64,000 nucleotides of DNA, taken from positions 124,001-188,000 of the forward strand of contig JAFRRF010000034.1 of assembly GCA_017428245.1 (NCBI GenBank), in the 5' to 3' direction. The stretch comes from Bacteroidales bacterium. GTDB taxonomy: Bacteria > Bacteroidota > Bacteroidia > Bacteroidales > UBA932. Positions 8,385-16,903 of the stretch are shown one piece after another (positions within the stretch are counted from its first letter, which is position 1; the number at the start of each line of letters is the position of its first letter). Under the pieces are notes generated by a model that was given only the letters and a program-made list of their open reading frames with translations, was not told the DNA's origin and searched no databases. Position numbers and translations under genes: made by a program.

Positions 8385-8833
8385 AGCCGCTGAACGATCA
8401 GGCCGACCTTCTGGAACTCGTTCCAGAGCCAGAGATACTCGTCCGTAGTCTTGACAACGACGAGCTTGACGATCAGCGTCGTGGACTCGCCGGCGTCGAG
8501 CCTGTAGTGGATCTCGCACTCTACCTCGTCCCCTTCTTTCACGGGAACGGATTCCCCATAAAAGATATTCAGATAACGGGTCTGATCGTCGCTCTGGATC
8601 CGGCAGGTCCGCCGCACCGGATTGACGGCCCGCTGGAACAGGCCCAGGTCGAAGGCAAGGGCGCAAGAGCCTTTCAGGTAGAGACCCTCGATATAGGATG
8701 CCTCCAGCTGCTTGCGTTCGGTACTCTTGGTATCAATCACAGGATTGGGATTGTCACTTCCCGGATCGGGTTCAGGACACGACACCGCCATCGTCGTGGC
8801 GACGACCACGAGCGCCAGCGCGAAGCGCAGCAT
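8381..8833 (-). CDS. Small lipoprotein of unknown function
   Basis: A 150-residue protein with a lipoprotein signal (TTMAVSC) and a short acidic/Pro linker (PEPDPGSDNPNP). It ends in a domain with alternating hydrophobic residues that may be a beta sandwich (VKEGDEVECEIHYRLDAGES). I do not recognise the family. The first ATG is at 8833; a GTG at 8863 would overlap the protease gene and weaken the signal peptide. It sits between the M6 protease and the HsdR_N gene on one strand, coupled to the latter by ATGA. Confidence 0.6.
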   Translation of the reverse strand: MLRFALALVVVATTMAVSCPEPDPGSDNPNPVIDTKSTERKQLEASYIEGLYLKGSCALAFDLGLFQRAVNPVRRTCRIQSDDQTRYLNIFYGESVPVKEGDEVECEIHYRLDAGESTTLIVKLVVVKTTDEYLWLWNEFQKVGLIVQRL

Positions 8834-8849
8834 AAAGCCTATGTTCCGG

Positions 8850-10847
8850 TCAGTCCGCACCACCCACCTCCAGTATCTTGGTCAATGTCTCCCGGGATCC
8901 GTCCGGGTAAAGGATTTTTGCCACAATCCGATAGGAGCCGGCTTCCGGGAAGATGTAACGGTCTTCATCCATCGAGACACCGTTGACACTCCACAGCACT
9001 TCCGTCCCCGTCTCAGTCAGGTTGAGCAGGAACAGGCGCAGGCGGTCGCCCGCCTTGTAAGTCTGGTCCATCCCGCCGATAAGCGGATAATCGCTCAACT
9101 GGCTCAGGGCCCGGAATTCTATCCGGTAAACCTTGCCCGAAACGTTCCATCGGGAATAATAGAGTTCACAGTAATACGATTCGCCCGGAGTCAGGTCTTC
9201 GAACAGGTAGTTCGTATCGTTACCGATGACGTCGACCACTTCGACGGGACTGTTCCGGAGTCCCCAGCGTATATTCCACTGTCCGTCGCCGGCTTTGTCA
9301 CACTCCCATTCCAGCAGGGCCGATGTCTGCCAGGGCGTGATGGAATAGCCCGTGATCACCGGCAGGTTCCAGCTGTCATCGAAGACGACTTTGACATTCA
9401 TACCGTCGGAACCGCGCACCAGGTTGGACAGGCCATATCCGACACCTTCCCCATTCCAGCCGCTGAGCGGAAAGTTGACGGATGAATGGATGACCTGAAC
9501 GTTCCGCGCGCCGGGGAAAAAGACGTCTTCGACACCCAGCCCCGTTCCGCCGTTCGAAGCGACGGCCAGTGCGCAGGGATGGGAGGCGCAGGCATTGACG
9601 GAGTTCGTCGCCCAGCGCGTGCGTGCCGTCATGGAACCCGCCCGGTTCGTGCTCTTGTCAATATGATAGATGACCAGGCCTGTCCCGCCGATGGCGGCAT
9701 CCCATTTGGTTCCGTCCCGGAATTCGAGCCAGAAATCCTCACCGGCCTTGCCCGTTGCAAGTACGTGGGCTACGGAAGAGCCCTGCACGGGTACTACCGT
9801 AAGCTCCGTAGGCTGCCGGACAGCCCGCCGCTCGGCCAGACCGATTGTTTCACGCTCGAAAATGGTCAGGTATGGCGGCGTACGGCCTTCGTTGTTGTAA
9901 TTGCCCTGGTCCATCACCGAGAGTGTGCCGAACAGCCCCACACCGGTGCCTTCCGTACTGCCGTTCACATCATAAAGGTCCTGCAAGCCCAGGAAGTGGC
10001 AGTACTCGTGGCAGATCGTGCCGATACCTGCAAAGCGGTAGCCCGAAGGACCGGAATATTCGGAATAAAGCGAAAAATTCGAGATCCGCACGCCGTCGAG
10101 CGAAAGATTCTGGTCGGAGATGTTCCACGACTGCGGCCACAGCGTGTTCTCGTCGCCGCCTTCCGCTTCATTATGCCCGGCAAAGATCAGGAACACATTG
10201 TCCACATAGCCGTCCTGGTCGAAATCGTAGCGGGAGAAATCCACCCCGGTCGCATCGGCAGCCCGACAGGCGTGTTCGACCAGCTGTTTGAGATTCTTGT
10301 CGGTGACACCGCCCTTGTTCTCGCCGTACCAGGCCAGGTCATTGGGCAGGGTCACCACATCGCAGATGTCGAACGAGAGATTGCAACGGTTGCCGAGATT
10401 GTCGCGGAAATAGTCGAGCACGCTGCCCGTGGCTCCGTTCTCGGTATAGTACTGCTGGTTGAAGAGATTATAGATGGCAGAGCGGGGCGAAGGGACCGTG
10501 AAGCGGACGTCGCGGAATTGTACCGGGATGACGACCGTGCGGATGTTGAACGACGCCTTGGTTGCCATAAACATCGCAATAGTGCCCCCTTCCGGATTGA
10601 GTGCCTTGCCTTTCTCCGGCATCGGAGGCAGGGAGTCCGTCACGCGCCAGAAACCCCGGCCGTCCTGGGAAAGCGGGCGACCTTCCAGAGTCGTCTTCCA
10701 GGAGCGGTTCTCATCGCCGTGGATCCGGAGGGTCAGCGTCGTTCCGTCAGGCTGGGTGACCGTAACGGGATACGGGTATGCCTTCACTGCGAAAAGCGGC
10801 AGTGAAAAAGCCAGCAGGGCAAGCAAGGAGAAGACAACCCGTTTCAT
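8850..10847 (-). CDS. Secreted M6-family metalloprotease
   Basis: A 665-residue exported zinc protease of the immune-inhibitor-A (M6) type. A signal peptide covers residues 1-20. The zinc motif HEYCHFLGLQD (HExxHxxGxxD) lies near residue 282. A long N-terminal prodomain-like region starts with YPYPVTVTQPDGT, and the C-terminal 180 residues look like fibronectin/Ig-type beta domains (SALLEWECD, ILYPDGSRETLTK). There is no clear sorting domain. It probably degrades extracellular protein. A degenerate -7 element (TAGTTTG) lies upstream on the minus strand. Confidence 0.85.
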   Translation of the reverse strand: MKRVVFSLLALLAFSLPLFAVKAYPYPVTVTQPDGTTLTLRIHGDENRSWKTTLEGRPLSQDGRGFWRVTDSLPPMPEKGKALNPEGGTIAMFMATKASFNIRTVVIPVQFRDVRFTVPSPRSAIYNLFNQQYYTENGATGSVLDYFRDNLGNRCNLSFDICDVVTLPNDLAWYGENKGGVTDKNLKQLVEHACRAADATGVDFSRYDFDQDGYVDNVFLIFAGHNEAEGGDENTLWPQSWNISDQNLSLDGVRISNFSLYSEYSGPSGYRFAGIGTICHEYCHFLGLQDLYDVNGSTEGTGVGLFGTLSVMDQGNYNNEGRTPPYLTIFERETIGLAERRAVRQPTELTVVPVQGSSVAHVLATGKAGEDFWLEFRDGTKWDAAIGGTGLVIYHIDKSTNRAGSMTARTRWATNSVNACASHPCALAVASNGGTGLGVEDVFFPGARNVQVIHSSVNFPLSGWNGEGVGYGLSNLVRGSDGMNVKVVFDDSWNLPVITGYSITPWQTSALLEWECDKAGDGQWNIRWGLRNSPVEVVDVIGNDTNYLFEDLTPGESYYCELYYSRWNVSGKVYRIEFRALSQLSDYPLIGGMDQTYKAGDRLRLFLLNLTETGTEVLWSVNGVSMDEDRYIFPEAGSYRIVAKILYPDGSRETLTKILEVGGAD

Positions 10848-10909
10848 AGACAGTCTTTTTCAAACTACATAATTACATATTTTTTCCGAAATCTCCAAAA
10901 ACTATGTCT

Positions 10910-10917
10910 TATCTTTG
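10910..10917 (+). promoter_or_regulatory. -7 promoter element for the GT2-LAB_N operon
   Basis: TATCTTTG lies 18 bp before the ATG at 10935. It rules out the upstream in-frame GTG at 10920, which would lie at or before the transcription start. Confidence 0.65.
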
Positions 10918-10934
10918 CAGTGACTACGCAAGCC

Positions 10935-11669
10935 ATGAACGCAACTGCCTCCTATCAGTTTACCATTATCGTACCGGTCTATAACGAGCGGGAAAACCTC
11001 CCGCGGCTCGAGGAGCGGCTCGCCGCCTATCTGGAAAAAACCGCCGCACCGCCTTCCTGCGTTTTGCTGGTAGATGACGGGTCGACCGATGGCGGCAGCG
11101 CGCTGATCGAGGAAATCTGCAGTCGCCGGCCCGATTTCTTCTTTCTCCGTTTTTCCCGGAACTACGGACTGACCGCAGCCCTGAAAGCCGGTTTCGCCGC
11201 CTGCGAATCGCCGCTGGCCGGCTATATCGACGCCGACTTGCAGACCGATCCCGACGACTTTGACCGCCTGCTGCCTTTTTCCGGAGAATACGCCCTGGTG
11301 ACGGGCATCCGGACCGAGCGCAAAGACAGTTTCGTAAAACGTGCATCCTCGAAGATCGCCAATTCCTGGCGGAGGATGATGACCCATGACGGTGTTTCCG
11401 ATACCGGCTGCCCGCTCAAGGTAATCCAGACGGCGTATGCCCGGAAGTTGCCTTTGTTCAACGGAATGCACCGCTTCCTGCCCGCTCTGGTCCAGATGGC
11501 CGGCGGCCGCGTCCGGCAGGTTCCGGTGCGGCACTACCCACGGGTGGCGGGAACGGCCAAATACCATCTGTTCAACCGGCTCTGGCGACCGCTGATCGAC
11601 TGCTTCGGCTTCCGCTGGATGAAGAAGCGCTACATCGACCCGACCATCGAAAAAAAAGGTCTCGAATGA
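10935..11669 (+). CDS. Glycosyltransferase family 2 (DPM1/GtrB-like, soluble)
   Basis: A 244-residue GT-A glycosyltransferase resembling polyprenyl-phosphate sugar synthases. The N-terminus carries IIVPVYNERENLPRL, then LLVDDGSTDG (nucleotide-sugar site), GLTAALKAGF and YIDADLQTDPDD (DxD metal site). The C-terminal membrane helices of GtrB or ArnC are absent, so membrane attachment may come from the next gene, which overlaps by 4 bp (ATGA). Likely role: charging undecaprenyl phosphate with a sugar for lipid A or glycan modification. Confidence 0.82.
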   Translation: MNATASYQFTIIVPVYNERENLPRLEERLAAYLEKTAAPPSCVLLVDDGSTDGGSALIEEICSRRPDFFFLRFSRNYGLTAALKAGFAACESPLAGYIDADLQTDPDDFDRLLPFSGEYALVTGIRTERKDSFVKRASSKIANSWRRMMTHDGVSDTGCPLKVIQTAYARKLPLFNGMHRFLPALVQMAGGRVRQVPVRHYPRVAGTAKYHLFNRLWRPLIDCFGFRWMKKRYIDPTIEKKGLE

Positions 11670-12307
11670 ACGGGAACTTCTGGATATTCGCGCTCGGACT
11701 CCTTGCACAGGCCTTGTTCTCCGCCCGGATGCTCGTCCAGTGGCTGCTGTCGGAGAAGGCCCGGAAAGTAGTCAACCCCACCCTTTTCTGGACGCTCAGC
11801 CTGACAGCTTCGCTGCTATTCTTCCTCTACGGCTGGCTGCGCAGGGATTTTGCCCTGATGCTGGGTCAGGTCATCGGCTTCTATGTTTATGTCTGGAACC
11901 TGGGCGCCAAGGGTATCTGGCAGCGGCTGGGCCGGTGGAAGCCTGTCGTACTGGGTGCACTGTTGCTTGTTCCGGTCGTCGCGGTCACGGGCATGGCCGG
12001 CGACTGGCAATCCTTCCGGGATTCGGTCTTCCACAATGAGGCCATTCCGCGCTGGCTGCTGCTCTTCGGTTCTTTCGGGCAACTCGTCTTTTCCCTGCGT
12101 TTCCTGTATCAGGCATTGTATTCAGTCCGGCGCGGTGAATCGCTCCTGCCTGCCGGATTCTGGATGATCAGCCTGGCGGGCGCAGTGCTCATCCTGACCT
12201 ACGGCATTCTGCGACACGATCCCGTCGTGATCCTGGCTCAGAGTTTCGGGCTGGTGACCTACATCCGAAACCTGATGCTGGGCCGGCGCAGCACTGGCGG
12301 CGTCTAG
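11666..12307 (+). CDS. Membrane protein with two tandem LAB_N (lipid-A-disaccharide synthase N-terminal) domains
   Basis: A 213-residue membrane protein containing two copies of the LAB_N module. Copy one is about residues 8-75 (FSARMLVQWL, NPTLFWTLSLTASLLFFLYG, VYVWNL). Copy two is about 125-205 (FSLRFLYQALYS, PAGFWMISLAGAVLILTYG, VTYIRNL). Each copy supplies three or so helices. LAB_N proteins without a catalytic domain occur beside DPM1-like transferases, as here, and probably act as a membrane partner or flippase-like factor in lipid A glycan modification (inference). Confidence 0.8.
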   Translation: MNGNFWIFALGLLAQALFSARMLVQWLLSEKARKVVNPTLFWTLSLTASLLFFLYGWLRRDFALMLGQVIGFYVYVWNLGAKGIWQRLGRWKPVVLGALLLVPVVAVTGMAGDWQSFRDSVFHNEAIPRWLLLFGSFGQLVFSLRFLYQALYSVRRGESLLPAGFWMISLAGAVLILTYGILRHDPVVILAQSFGLVTYIRNLMLGRRSTGGV

Positions 12308-12348
12308 CGTTTTTTTCGTTTTTCGGGATAACATTGCCGCTGATTCGT

Positions 12349-12356
12349 TATTTTTG
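12349..12356 (+). promoter_or_regulatory. -7 promoter element of alr
   Basis: TATTTTTG lies 21 bp before the ATG at 12378. The longer reading frame would start with a TTG at 12354 inside this element, so the ATG is preferred. Confidence 0.65.
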
Positions 12357-12377
12357 TATGATAAAATAATCAGCAGT

Positions 12378-13487
12378 ATGGCACAGAATCCCCCGCTTGC
12401 CCGACTCGAACTCAGCCGTAGCGGCATTCAGAACAACTATCGTCATTTCCACTCTCTCCTTAAACCCGAAACAAAAATCCTCATCCTGGTCAAGGCCAAC
12501 GGCTATGGCCACGGTGCCGTGCCTTTTGCACAGGAGATGGAAGCGCTGGGCGCCGCTTATTTCGGCGTGGCGCTGCCCGGCGAAGGCGTGGAACTGCGCA
12601 AGGCCGGCATCAGCCTGCCGATCCTGGTGCTGACCACCGGAACAGAAGACTATCCGGAGATGATCCGGTACGGACTGGAACCGGGCATCCCCGACCTGCA
12701 CGCCCTCATCCGGCTGCGCGAAGAGTTGCGCAAGGCCGGCCGGCGCGACTATCCCGTCCATATCAATATCGACACCGGCATGCACCGGCTGGGATTTATG
12801 GAACGTGAGATCCAGGGCCTGATCGATTTCATCGCCGAAAGTCCCGAGATCCATATCGAAGGCCTCTACACACACCTGGCCGCCGCAGACGAGCCGCAGC
12901 ACGATGCCTTCACGCTGGGCCAGATCGCCCTGTACGAAAAGCTCAGCACCCGGATCATGGAGCATCTTCCCTATAAACCGCTCCGACACGTGCTGAACTC
13001 CGCCGGCATAGAACGTTTCACACAATACCAGTACGATATGGTGCGCCTGGGCATCGGCATTTACGGCATCAGCGCAACCGCGAGTCCCGGACTCAGGCCC
13101 GCCGCCTTCTACCGCTGTCCGATCCTGCAGATCAAGGACCTGCTTCCCGAAGACGGAACGGTCGGCTACGGCCGGCACGGAAAACTCGGCCCCGGCGTCA
13201 CCCGCTCGGCTACTCTCTGCGTGGGTTACGCCGACGGCATCAACCGTCATCTGGGCCAGGGCGCCGCTTCCTTCTCCGTAAACGGCAAGCTTGCCCCGAC
13301 ACTCGGCAACATTTGTATGGATATGTGTATGATCGATGTCACGGGCATCGACTGTGAGGAAGGCGATATGGTCACGATCTTCGGCGACAATCCGACGGCC
13401 GCCGACATCGCCAGAATCCTCGACACGATTCCCTATGAAATCTTCACCTCCGTGCCGCGACGCGTCAACCGCGTGATTGTCGAATAA
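12378..13487 (+). CDS. alr: Alanine racemase
   Basis: A 369-residue PLP enzyme that makes D-alanine for peptidoglycan. The cofactor lysine lies in LVKANGYGHGA (about residue 37) and the second active-site region in CVGYADGINRHLG. A C-terminal beta domain with NICMDMCMIDVT is also present. Length is normal for the free-standing enzyme; there is no MurF fusion. The start is set by the -7 element at 12349-12356. Confidence 0.93.
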   Translation: MAQNPPLARLELSRSGIQNNYRHFHSLLKPETKILILVKANGYGHGAVPFAQEMEALGAAYFGVALPGEGVELRKAGISLPILVLTTGTEDYPEMIRYGLEPGIPDLHALIRLREELRKAGRRDYPVHINIDTGMHRLGFMEREIQGLIDFIAESPEIHIEGLYTHLAAADEPQHDAFTLGQIALYEKLSTRIMEHLPYKPLRHVLNSAGIERFTQYQYDMVRLGIGIYGISATASPGLRPAAFYRCPILQIKDLLPEDGTVGYGRHGKLGPGVTRSATLCVGYADGINRHLGQGAASFSVNGKLAPTLGNICMDMCMIDVTGIDCEEGDMVTIFGDNPTAADIARILDTIPYEIFTSVPRRVNRVIVE

Positions 13488-13503
13488 AAAATGAAAATAT
13501 TTA

Positions 13504-13532
13504 TTGAGTTTCGATAATTTTTTATACCTTTG
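13504..13532 (+). promoter_or_regulatory. -33/-7 promoter of the His/acidic-tail membrane protein
   Basis: TACCTTTG at 13525-13532 is preceded 18 bp upstream by TTG at 13504-13506, matching Bacteroidetes -33 TTG / -7 TAnnTTTG spacing. The ATG follows at 13566, leaving a leader of about 30 nt. Confidence 0.6.
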
Positions 13533-13565
13533 CAGAAACAAACCAAAACCAATAACCCAATCGCT

Positions 13566-14306
13566 ATGGCAACAGAGAAACTCGACATCATGCAGACCAT
13601 CAAGGACGGCGTCCGCTATGGTCTGAAGAACTTCTTCCCGCTGATCCTGATGGTCATCCTTTATTTCGTGACCGTCTGGATCCCCTACCTCAACGTCGGC
13701 ACCACCATCGGACTCTACAAGGCCGTCATCGGCATCGGACGTGGGGAGACCATCGACCCGACTTCGATTTTCGCCAAAGAGAACTTCCGGAATCTCAGCG
13801 GCTTCTTCCTGCTGCTCGGTCTCCTTTACATCGGCACTATGGTCGCCTTCCTCTTTATGTTCATCCCGGGTATCGTGATGGGCATCGCCTGGGGCTTCGC
13901 CATTTACTTCTTCCTCGACAAGAAAGTCTCCCCGCTCAAATCACTGCAGCTGAGCTACGACTCCACCTATGGCAACAAGTGGCGCATCTTCGCCGTGGGA
14001 TTCCTCATGTCACTGGCCATCTGCATCGTTTGCGGTCTCCTGGGCGCCATTCCGAAGGCCGGCGTCGTCCTGGCCGTACTGGCCGCCATCGTCTGCAGCG
14101 CCATCTGCGTGGCCATCGACGGTGTGATGTACAACTTCTTCTCCAAGAAAGCCGATGCGATCATCGCCGAACGTCACCATCATCACGGCCGCTGCTGCCA
14201 CGGTGAGGATCCCGTCGCGGAAGCCGCCGAAACGGTAGAAGAAGCGGTCGAAGAGATCGTCGATACCGTCGAAGACGCGCTCGACGACGTCAAGACGGAA
14301 GCGTAG
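13566..14306 (+). CDS. Polytopic membrane protein with His/Cys patch and acidic tail, unknown function
   Basis: A 246-residue protein with about five or six hydrophobic helices (for example FFPLILMVILYFVTV, LFMFIPGIVMGIAWGF, VLAVLAAIVCSAICVAI). A C-terminal tail begins with ERHHHHGRCCHGED and continues into an amphipathic acidic stretch of repeated AxxxVEEAVEEIVDTVEDAL-like turns. The helices resemble glycerophosphodiester-phosphodiesterase-type membrane domains only vaguely. The tail could bind metal (His4, Cys2) and form a coiled coil. The start is the ATG at 13566; the frame is open further upstream but reaches into the promoter. Confidence 0.7.
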   Translation: MATEKLDIMQTIKDGVRYGLKNFFPLILMVILYFVTVWIPYLNVGTTIGLYKAVIGIGRGETIDPTSIFAKENFRNLSGFFLLLGLLYIGTMVAFLFMFIPGIVMGIAWGFAIYFFLDKKVSPLKSLQLSYDSTYGNKWRIFAVGFLMSLAICIVCGLLGAIPKAGVVLAVLAAIVCSAICVAIDGVMYNFFSKKADAIIAERHHHHGRCCHGEDPVAEAAETVEEAVEEIVDTVEDALDDVKTEA

Positions 14307-14330
14307 GCCCTTCCCTGCCGCCAAACCATG

Positions 14331-14360
14331 ACGCTCCGGGCAAAGCCCGGGGCGTTTTTT
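14331..14360 (+). terminator. Intrinsic terminator after the His/acidic-tail membrane protein
   Basis: An 11-bp GC-rich stem (14331-14341 with 14345-14355, one G-T pair) with an AAA loop is followed by a T6 run. It separates this gene from the MMPL operon. Confidence 0.85.
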
Positions 14361-14380
14361 CTTTTTTCCTGCGAATTATT

Positions 14381-14388
14381 TATATTTG
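14381..14388 (+). promoter_or_regulatory. -7 promoter element of the MMPL-FakAB-PlsX-ACP operon
   Basis: TATATTTG lies 23 bp before the ATG at 14411. An A/G-rich stretch (AAAGAAAG) sits directly before the start codon. No other promoter is seen up to the ACP gene. Confidence 0.65.
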
Positions 14389-14410
14389 CAACTTATTTAA
14401 AAAAAGAAAG

Positions 14411-16903
14411 ATGCACCGGATTTTCGTTCCGATTTACCGATACTTCCGCAGCCACAAGGCGCTCCTCTATATCATTCTGGCCCTGAGCACCCTGATCTTC
14501 CTCTTTTTCGGCGCGCAGCTCCGATATGAAGAGGACGTGGCCAAACTGCTGCCCCGCTCGAGCGTAGAAAGCGAGTTGGCTTTCAGCGACATCGGACTGA
14601 AAGATAAAATCTTCGTCCAGATCACGTCGGCCAACCCCGACGAGCCCCTCGATACCTGGACCCTGAGCGATTATATCGACGAATTCACGCAGATGCTCCA
14701 GCAGCGTGATTCCACGGGCCGGTACATCCGCGGCATCCTCAGGTCCCTGGAAGTGGAAACGGCCCTCGGAGCGATGGACTATGGTTTCGAACACCTCCCT
14801 TCGCTTATCGATCCTTCCTATTATGAAGCGTTCGCCGAAGCCCTGACGCCGGAAGCCATCGATGCGCAGATGGAGCGCAATCTGGAACTGATAGAAAGCG
14901 ATGTGACCGGAACGGCCACGCAGATGGTCTGCACCGATCCGTTCGCCCTGCGTGAGGTTTTCCTTGCGAAGCTGATGCCGGAAGGGGCTGCCGACGGATC
15001 GGTCGGCGACTACACGATCGAGAACGGGCATTTCTTCTGTCCCGACCGTACCGTGGCAATGGCTTTCCTTTCCCCCAGTTTCCAGCAGACCGATTCGGGT
15101 ACGTCCACCAAATTCGCCCGTATCCTCAACCAGGAACGCAAACGTTTTGAAGCGGCCCATCCCGATGCCCGGATCCTTTTCCACGGAGCACCGCTGGGTG
15201 CCGTGTCGAATGCCGGCACCATCAAGCAGGACCTGGTCTGGACCGTCGGCATCTCGCTGCTCATCATCCTGACTATCCTTCTGCTGGCCTTCCGCCGCCT
15301 GCGGTTCATCGGCCACTTGCTGCTGCCCGTCGTTTACGGTACTTTCTTCGCCCTCGCCTGCGTCTATTGGATCAAGGGCTATATGTCGCTGATGGCCCTT
15401 GGCATCGGCGCCATTATCCTGGGCGTCGCCCTGAGCTATTGCCTGCACGTGCTGATCCACTACTATTATGTGGAAGACGTGGAACAGATGCTCCGAGAAG
15501 AGTCCACGCCCGTGGTGCTGGGCTGCCTGACCACCATCGGCGCCTTCCTGGGCCTGCTTTTCACCGAGAGCGACCTGCTGCGCGATTTCGGTCTTTTCGC
15601 CACGTTCGCCCTGCTGGGAAGCACTTTCTACGCATTGGTATTCCTGCCGCATTTCCTGAAAAAAGAAGATATCCGCTACAAGAAATACAAAGGATTCCAT
15701 ACCATCGACCGGATCAACGGCCTGCCGTGGGACCGCAACCCCTGGATCCTGGGGGCGATGGCCCTGCTGCTGGTGGCCGGCATCGCGATGAGCCCGAAGG
15801 TGGGTTTCGACAGTGACCTGCGGAACCTCAACTATGTGGACCTTCCTCTCGACGAGAGCCAGCGGCTCTACAGTGAAAAGAACGAGAACGGCCATATGAA
15901 CCTGTATTTCGCCGCCTATGACAACGATTTCGACCAGGCGCTCGTCTACGACCGGATGCTGAACGAGCGGCTCGACTCCCTGCAGCGGACCGGCCTGGTG
16001 AAGCGATACTCTTCGGTCGTTTCGCTCCTCTTCCAGCCGGAAGAAGAGCAGGTGCGCCGCATCGAGGCCTGGAAAGGATTCTGGACGCCCGCCCGTGTAG
16101 CCCAGGCGAAACGTGATCTGGCTGCAGCCGCCCGCAAGCACAAACTCGACCCCGATCTTTTCGTCCCGTTCTTCGCCCTGGTCGAAGCCGATTATCAGCC
16201 CGGCTCCCTTTTTGAGGCGGGCGTAATCCCCGAAGAACTGCTCTCTTCGTTCATCGAACGACAGGACAGCGGGCGCTGGATGATCTTCTCAACCGTCGCC
16301 TTCGCACCGGAAGACATGGACACCGTCACGGACGCTCTGGTCAGCGGACCGCAGACTGTAGTCCTGGAGCCGTTCTATTATTGCCGCGATATGGTGGAAA
16401 TCGTCCACGATGATTTCCAGAAGACGCTGCTGATCTCCTCGCTTTTCGTCCTGCTGGTGCTGCTACTGTCGTTCCGGAACCTGTGGGTTGCCTTGGTGGC
16501 GTTTTTCCCGATGTTCCTTTCGTGGTATGCCCTGCAGGGCTTCATGGCGATGTTCGGACTGGAGTTCAACCTGATCAACATCGTCATCGCCACATTCGTG
16601 TTCGGCATAGGGGTGGACTATAGTATCTTCGTGATGGCGGGATTGCTGGAGGAAGCCCGGACGGGCAGCCAGCAGCGGCTGGATTACCACAAAGCCGCCA
16701 TCTTCTTCTCTGCGCTGATCCTGATCATCGTGGTCGGATCCCTGGTCTTCGCCCGCCACCCTGCCATCAGTTCCACCGGACGGATTACCCTGATCGGTAT
16801 GATTTTCACGATACTGATGACCTACTCCCTCGAACCTTTCGTCTTCCGCAGGCTCCTCAGGACGAAATGGTTCCGCAGAAGTTTGAAACTTGACAGAAAC
16901 TGA
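14411..16903 (+). CDS. MMPL/RND-family lipid exporter
   Basis: An 830-residue RND-type transporter of the MMPL branch. It has an N-terminal helix, a large periplasmic domain, a block of about five helices (residues about 275-415), a second periplasmic domain and a second helix block (about 680-820) with FGIGVDYSIFVMAGLLEEA. This last matches the proton-relay GxxxDY motif. MMPL proteins move lipids or fatty-acyl products across the inner membrane. It heads an operon of acyl-phosphate and ACP genes, which suggests a fatty-acyl or phospholipid-type substrate. Its stop overlaps the next start by one base. Confidence 0.85.
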   Translation: MHRIFVPIYRYFRSHKALLYIILALSTLIFLFFGAQLRYEEDVAKLLPRSSVESELAFSDIGLKDKIFVQITSANPDEPLDTWTLSDYIDEFTQMLQQRDSTGRYIRGILRSLEVETALGAMDYGFEHLPSLIDPSYYEAFAEALTPEAIDAQMERNLELIESDVTGTATQMVCTDPFALREVFLAKLMPEGAADGSVGDYTIENGHFFCPDRTVAMAFLSPSFQQTDSGTSTKFARILNQERKRFEAAHPDARILFHGAPLGAVSNAGTIKQDLVWTVGISLLIILTILLLAFRRLRFIGHLLLPVVYGTFFALACVYWIKGYMSLMALGIGAIILGVALSYCLHVLIHYYYVEDVEQMLREESTPVVLGCLTTIGAFLGLLFTESDLLRDFGLFATFALLGSTFYALVFLPHFLKKEDIRYKKYKGFHTIDRINGLPWDRNPWILGAMALLLVAGIAMSPKVGFDSDLRNLNYVDLPLDESQRLYSEKNENGHMNLYFAAYDNDFDQALVYDRMLNERLDSLQRTGLVKRYSSVVSLLFQPEEEQVRRIEAWKGFWTPARVAQAKRDLAAAARKHKLDPDLFVPFFALVEADYQPGSLFEAGVIPEELLSSFIERQDSGRWMIFSTVAFAPEDMDTVTDALVSGPQTVVLEPFYYCRDMVEIVHDDFQKTLLISSLFVLLVLLLSFRNLWVALVAFFPMFLSWYALQGFMAMFGLEFNLINIVIATFVFGIGVDYSIFVMAGLLEEARTGSQQRLDYHKAAIFFSALILIIVVGSLVFARHPAISSTGRITLIGMIFTILMTYSLEPFVFRRLLRTKWFRRSLKLDRN

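Noticed and set aside
9486-10805. 439-codon open frame antisense to the M6 protease
   Set aside because: The sense strand has the HExxH zinc motif and a signal peptide; the antisense frame is rich in Arg/Asp/Gly without domain features.
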